Part shown: positions 13,969 through 16,737 of the stretch, piece after piece
How positions within the stretch are numbered: position 1 is the stretch's first letter
How the letters are laid out: every line of letters starts with the position of its first letter
Assembly (NCBI GenBank): GCA_964456095.1
Contig: CAYVZF010000029.1
Location: forward strand, 1 to 16,737
Source of the DNA: CANRPC01 sp964456095
GTDB lineage: Bacteria > Bacillota_I > Bacilli_A > RFN20 > CAG-449
Direction: 5' to 3'
DNA: 16,737 nucleotides
Notes under the pieces: model-generated
Told to the model about the DNA's origin: nothing
The model's database searches: none
Seen by the model: the letters and a program-made list of their open reading frames with translations, nothing else
Made by a program: the position numbers and the translations under genes

Positions 13969-15378
13969 ATGATTGGTAGAAAATATGAATATGAAAAATT
14001 AGAAGAATTATACAATTCTAATAAATTTGAATTTTTAGTACTTTATGGCAGAAAAAGAGTTGGTAAAACAACACTACTTACTGAATTTTCAAAAAAATAT
14101 AATTGTTTATATTTTTTAGCTCAAGAAAAAAATACAACATTAAATATCAAAGAATTCTCAAATCTAATTAGTTCTTATTTTGAAATGGATTATACACCAA
14201 CATTTAATGATTGGGCAGAACTTATTTCTTATCTTTCTGAAAAAATTGATATAGCATTAGCAAATAATCCTAAAGAAAAAATATGCATTATAATTGATGA
14301 ATTTCCATTTATTGCAAAAGAATATCCAACAATAAAAAGCATATTACAACATACAATCGATCATAAATGGCAAGATAAAAATATAATGTTAATATTATGT
14401 GGCAGCAGCGTTAGTTTTATGATCAATGATGTACTAGGTTATTCAAGTCCACTTTATGGTAGAAGGACTTCTAATATTGAACTAAAACCTCTAAATTATC
14501 TAGAGGCTTCAAATTTTTTTCCAAATTTTTCAAATATAGATAAAATCACTGCATATTCAATTCTTGGTGGAATACCTTATTATTTACAAACATTTGATGA
14601 TAAATTATCCATAAAACAAAACATATCAAAAAACATTTTTGATGATGCTTGTTTACTAAAAGAAGAGCCAGTACTTTTATTAAAGCAAGAATTTAGAGAA
14701 CCAACAATTTATAATAGTATTATTGAAGCTATTGCAACTGGTTCATCTAAATTTAATGAAATTTCAAATAAAATTAATGAAGAAACATCAAAATGTGCTA
14801 GTTATATTAAAAATTTACAAGAAATTCGAATAATAACAAAGCTTATACCTTATGGAGATAATAAAAATTCAAAAAAATCTATTTATTTACTTTCTGATTT
14901 CTTTTTTAGATTTTGGTATAAATATGTATTTTCAAACATTTCTACGTTTTCATTTTTAGGTGCGACTGATTATACTAACAAAATAATTGACGATATACCA
15001 TCAGTTTTAGGAAATGCATTTGAAGAAATTTGCATTCAATATTTAACTATACTTGCTCGTAAAAACAAGCTTCCATTTATTCCAAATGGTACTGGAAAAT
15101 GGTGGGGTAATAATCCTATAAAAAAATCTCAAGATGATATAGATATTTTAGGCATTAATGGCAATAAAGGAATCTTTTGCGAGTGCAAGTTTAGAAATGA
15201 AAAATTTGATTTATCTGAATTTAATGATTTAATATGTGCAAGTGAAATTTTTAAAGAAATAACTGAAAAATATTACTATATTTTTGTAAAAAGTGGATAT
15301 ACACAAGCAGTAATCGATGAAAGTAAAAAATATAATGTAACTCTATTAACAATTGATGATTTATTTAATATTGATTAA
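13969..15378 (+). CDS. AAA-type ATPase with DUF234-like C-terminal domain
   Basis: The 469-residue protein belongs to the 'archaeal-type' ATPase/DUF234 group. The ATPase domain (1-210) has Walker A GRKRVGKTT (27-35), Walker B CIIIDEFPFI (106-115) and a sensor-like LILCGSSVSFM (141-151). A winged-helix region follows at about 245-310. The C-terminal domain has the D-D-I-D-I-L (389-394) and F-C-E-C-K (403-407) pattern of PD-(D/E)xK nuclease-like folds, with Glu352 and Glu353 as possible partners. The biological role of the family is unknown; links to mobile DNA or stress are speculation. A clear AAAGGAG precedes the ATG, with a TATAAT at 13931-13936. It stands alone beside a dead transposase, which hints at acquisition by transfer. 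Confidence 0.88.
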   Translation: MIGRKYEYEKLEELYNSNKFEFLVLYGRKRVGKTTLLTEFSKKYNCLYFLAQEKNTTLNIKEFSNLISSYFEMDYTPTFNDWAELISYLSEKIDIALANNPKEKICIIIDEFPFIAKEYPTIKSILQHTIDHKWQDKNIMLILCGSSVSFMINDVLGYSSPLYGRRTSNIELKPLNYLEASNFFPNFSNIDKITAYSILGGIPYYLQTFDDKLSIKQNISKNIFDDACLLKEEPVLLLKQEFREPTIYNSIIEAIATGSSKFNEISNKINEETSKCASYIKNLQEIRIITKLIPYGDNKNSKKSIYLLSDFFFRFWYKYVFSNISTFSFLGATDYTNKIIDDIPSVLGNAFEEICIQYLTILARKNKLPFIPNGTGKWWGNNPIKKSQDDIDILGINGNKGIFCECKFRNEKFDLSEFNDLICASEIFKEITEKYYYIFVKSGYTQAVIDESKKYNVTLLTIDDLFNID

Positions 15379-15394
15379 TTTTATATAACTGATT

Positions 15395-15468
15395 TTTATA
15401 AAAAAGTATAAGCTTTAATATATAAATTAATATCATTAATAAAAGATTTATATCCTATACTTTATAAA
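15395..15468. terminator. Inverted repeat between convergent ATPase and dacA genes
   Basis: TTTATA plus AAAAAGTATA (15395-15410) pairs with TATACTTTATAAA (15456-15468) with a 3-base bulge across a 45-base loop. It sits where a bidirectional terminator is expected, but the large loop and A/T-only arms make it weak. Nothing else is recognisable in 15379-15510. Confidence 0.3.
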
Positions 15469-15510
15469 ACATCATAAATAGTTAAAGTATTAATAATTAA
15501 CATAACATTA

Positions 15511-16665
15511 TTATGAAAAAAATAATTTTATATTTTCCCATAATATATTAATATATTGATTTTTTTCTACATCTTCAGTTGAATATACATTATATTTATA
15601 AGTTAATCCTCTACTTGTAGTTATTTTTATATAACCTACTATATCATTTTCTTTAATAGGTAAATTATAATCATTAATAATTAACTCTATCTTTATATTG
15701 TCTTTATCTTCATCTTTAAATAAATATATATTTACATCTTCATTTACTTTTATTGGTGTTTTTATAGATGAATTAGTATTAAAAGCAATTTCATTTATTA
15801 TTGAATCTTTTAAAAATATATTTTCACATTTTAGTAATGAAAATCCATAATTTAATAAATTTGTAGTATCAAGTGATCTATCTTGAATGGTTTTTTCATT
15901 CATTACTACACATAATAATCTAACACCATTTCTTTTCGCTGTTGATGTTAAATTATATCCTGCTTTAGATGTATACCCGGTTTTAAGTCCATCCATACCA
16001 GAATAATATTTTAATAATTTATTAGTATTTACAAGCCAAAAAGGAGAATCTGTATTTTCTCTTATATATGCTTCTTTTAAAGATGTATATTGCAATATTA
16101 AATTACCAAATGAAACTAAATACGAACCTAGAAGTGCCATATCATAGGCAGTTGTGTAATGTTCTTCATCATCAAAACCAGTCGCGTTATTAAAATGAGT
16201 ATTATTCATATTAAGTTCTTTTGCTTTATCATTCATTTTCTTTAAAAATGCTTCTTTACTGCCATATAAATGTTCAAGTAATGCAACAACTGCATCATTG
16301 GCAGAATTAATTGCAACAGCTTTAAATAAATCTCTTAGAGACATTTCTTCACCTTCAGATAAGTATATTTGAGTTCCACCCATACTTGAAGCATATGAAG
16401 AACAAATAACTTTATCATACCATGATACATTATTATTATTAATTTCCTCTAATACTAAAGAAAGTCCCATCATTTTAGTCATAGATGCTGGATATAATTT
16501 TTTATCTTTATTTTTTTCATAAAGAATTGTTTTAGAATTAGGTTCAATTAGTAATGCAGCATCCGCTTTTAATGATAAAGTATCATCTGCATAAACATTA
16601 TTGACATTATTAAAAGATAAAAAAACACTTAAAACTAATAATAAAAAAACTAATAATTTTTTCAT
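15511..16665 (-). CDS. dacA: D-alanyl-D-alanine carboxypeptidase (PBP5/DacA type)
   Basis: This penicillin-binding peptidase trims the terminal D-Ala of peptidoglycan stem pentapeptides outside the membrane. The signal peptide (1-26) ends VYA before DDTLSLKADAALLIE. All three catalytic motifs are intact: SxxK as S61-M-T-K64, SxN as S121-A-N123, and KTG as K228-T-G230. The 384-residue length and a beta-rich C-terminal domain (about 285-365) fit PBP5-type enzymes. The final helix, NQYINILWENIKLFFS, is consistent with the usual C-terminal membrane attachment. The start follows AGGTG by a short distance. It is convergent with the ATPase gene, and its presence shows the organism has a peptidoglycan wall. 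DacF-type sporulation homologues cannot be excluded from sequence alone. Confidence 0.94.
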   Translation of the reverse strand: MKKLLVFLLLVLSVFLSFNNVNNVYADDTLSLKADAALLIEPNSKTILYEKNKDKKLYPASMTKMMGLSLVLEEINNNNVSWYDKVICSSYASSMGGTQIYLSEGEEMSLRDLFKAVAINSANDAVVALLEHLYGSKEAFLKKMNDKAKELNMNNTHFNNATGFDDEEHYTTAYDMALLGSYLVSFGNLILQYTSLKEAYIRENTDSPFWLVNTNKLLKYYSGMDGLKTGYTSKAGYNLTSTAKRNGVRLLCVVMNEKTIQDRSLDTTNLLNYGFSLLKCENIFLKDSIINEIAFNTNSSIKTPIKVNEDVNIYLFKDEDKDNIKIELIINDYNLPIKENDIVGYIKITTSRGLTYKYNVYSTEDVEKNQYINILWENIKLFFS

Positions 16666-16702
16666 ATATTCACCTAAGTAATCTTATGAGATAACTATTA
16701 GA

Positions 16703-16731
16703 ATTATTCTAAATTATTAGTTTAATTACAA
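16703..16731 (-). promoter_or_regulatory. Candidate promoter for dacA
   Basis: On the minus strand TTGTAA (16726-16731) and AATAAT (16703-16708) are 17 bases apart and about 38 bases before the start codon. The -35 is the same hexamer as that proposed for pheS. The match is modest given the base composition. Confidence 0.35.
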
Positions 16732-16737
16732 ATTATT

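Noticed and set aside
1..16737. CRISPR array, tRNA, rRNA or a replication origin
   Set aside because: No regularly spaced repeats, cloverleaf-like or rRNA-like sequences, or DnaA-box clusters were seen on either strand.

Overview
The window is very AT-rich DNA from a low-GC Firmicutes-type bacterium. It uses the standard code: TGA is a real stop at the end of thyX, and tryptophans are TGG. It has AGGAGG-type ribosome sites, a T-box leader, a cre-like site and a peptidoglycan carboxypeptidase, so it is walled and not a true mycoplasma. The gene set and protein style (Ser/Asn-rich lipoproteins, large repeat-rich secreted protein) suggest an uncultured, probably gut-associated Bacilli lineage close to Erysipelotrichales or RF39. 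That placement is inference. The sequence is a draft assembly with two 100-N gaps; one of them is almost certainly an assembler artefact inside a gene.

Layout. Positions 1-396 (minus) hold a broken RhuM-family gene, cut by the window edge and by a one-base frameshift, read through from a short fragment upstream. Positions 568-5373 (minus) are a compact operon pheS-pheT-thyX-yceD (DUF177) with its own candidate promoter. Positions 5464-8595 (minus) form a cell-surface cluster: a 734-residue secreted multidomain protein (split by the first N gap), a 50-residue small protein with an excellent ribosome site, and a Ser-rich lipoprotein ending in WLPWLP. A consensus promoter overlapped by a perfect cre-like site drives the cluster. 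A threonine T-box leader and thrS follow on the plus strand (8868-11063).

After the second N gap comes a plus-strand pair, a CotH-kinase-like lipoprotein and an ArsR-type regulator separated by 4 bases. A decayed IS transposase (minus) lies at 13330-13847. Next is a plus-strand orphan ATPase with a DUF234-type nuclease-like tail (13969-15378), convergent with dacA (15511-16665, minus).

How it fits together. The housekeeping part supplies Phe- and Thr-tRNA charging, dTMP synthesis and a large-subunit rRNA accumulation factor. The accessory part is mostly envelope: three exported proteins, two of them lipoproteins with similar low-complexity Ser/Asn/Glu linkers, plus the carboxypeptidase. Decayed mobile or accessory DNA sits beside yceD and beside the orphan ATPase. 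I saw no defence island, CRISPR array, tRNA or rRNA. The least-described elements are the 50-residue protein, the WLPWLP lipoprotein and the CotH-ArsR pair.
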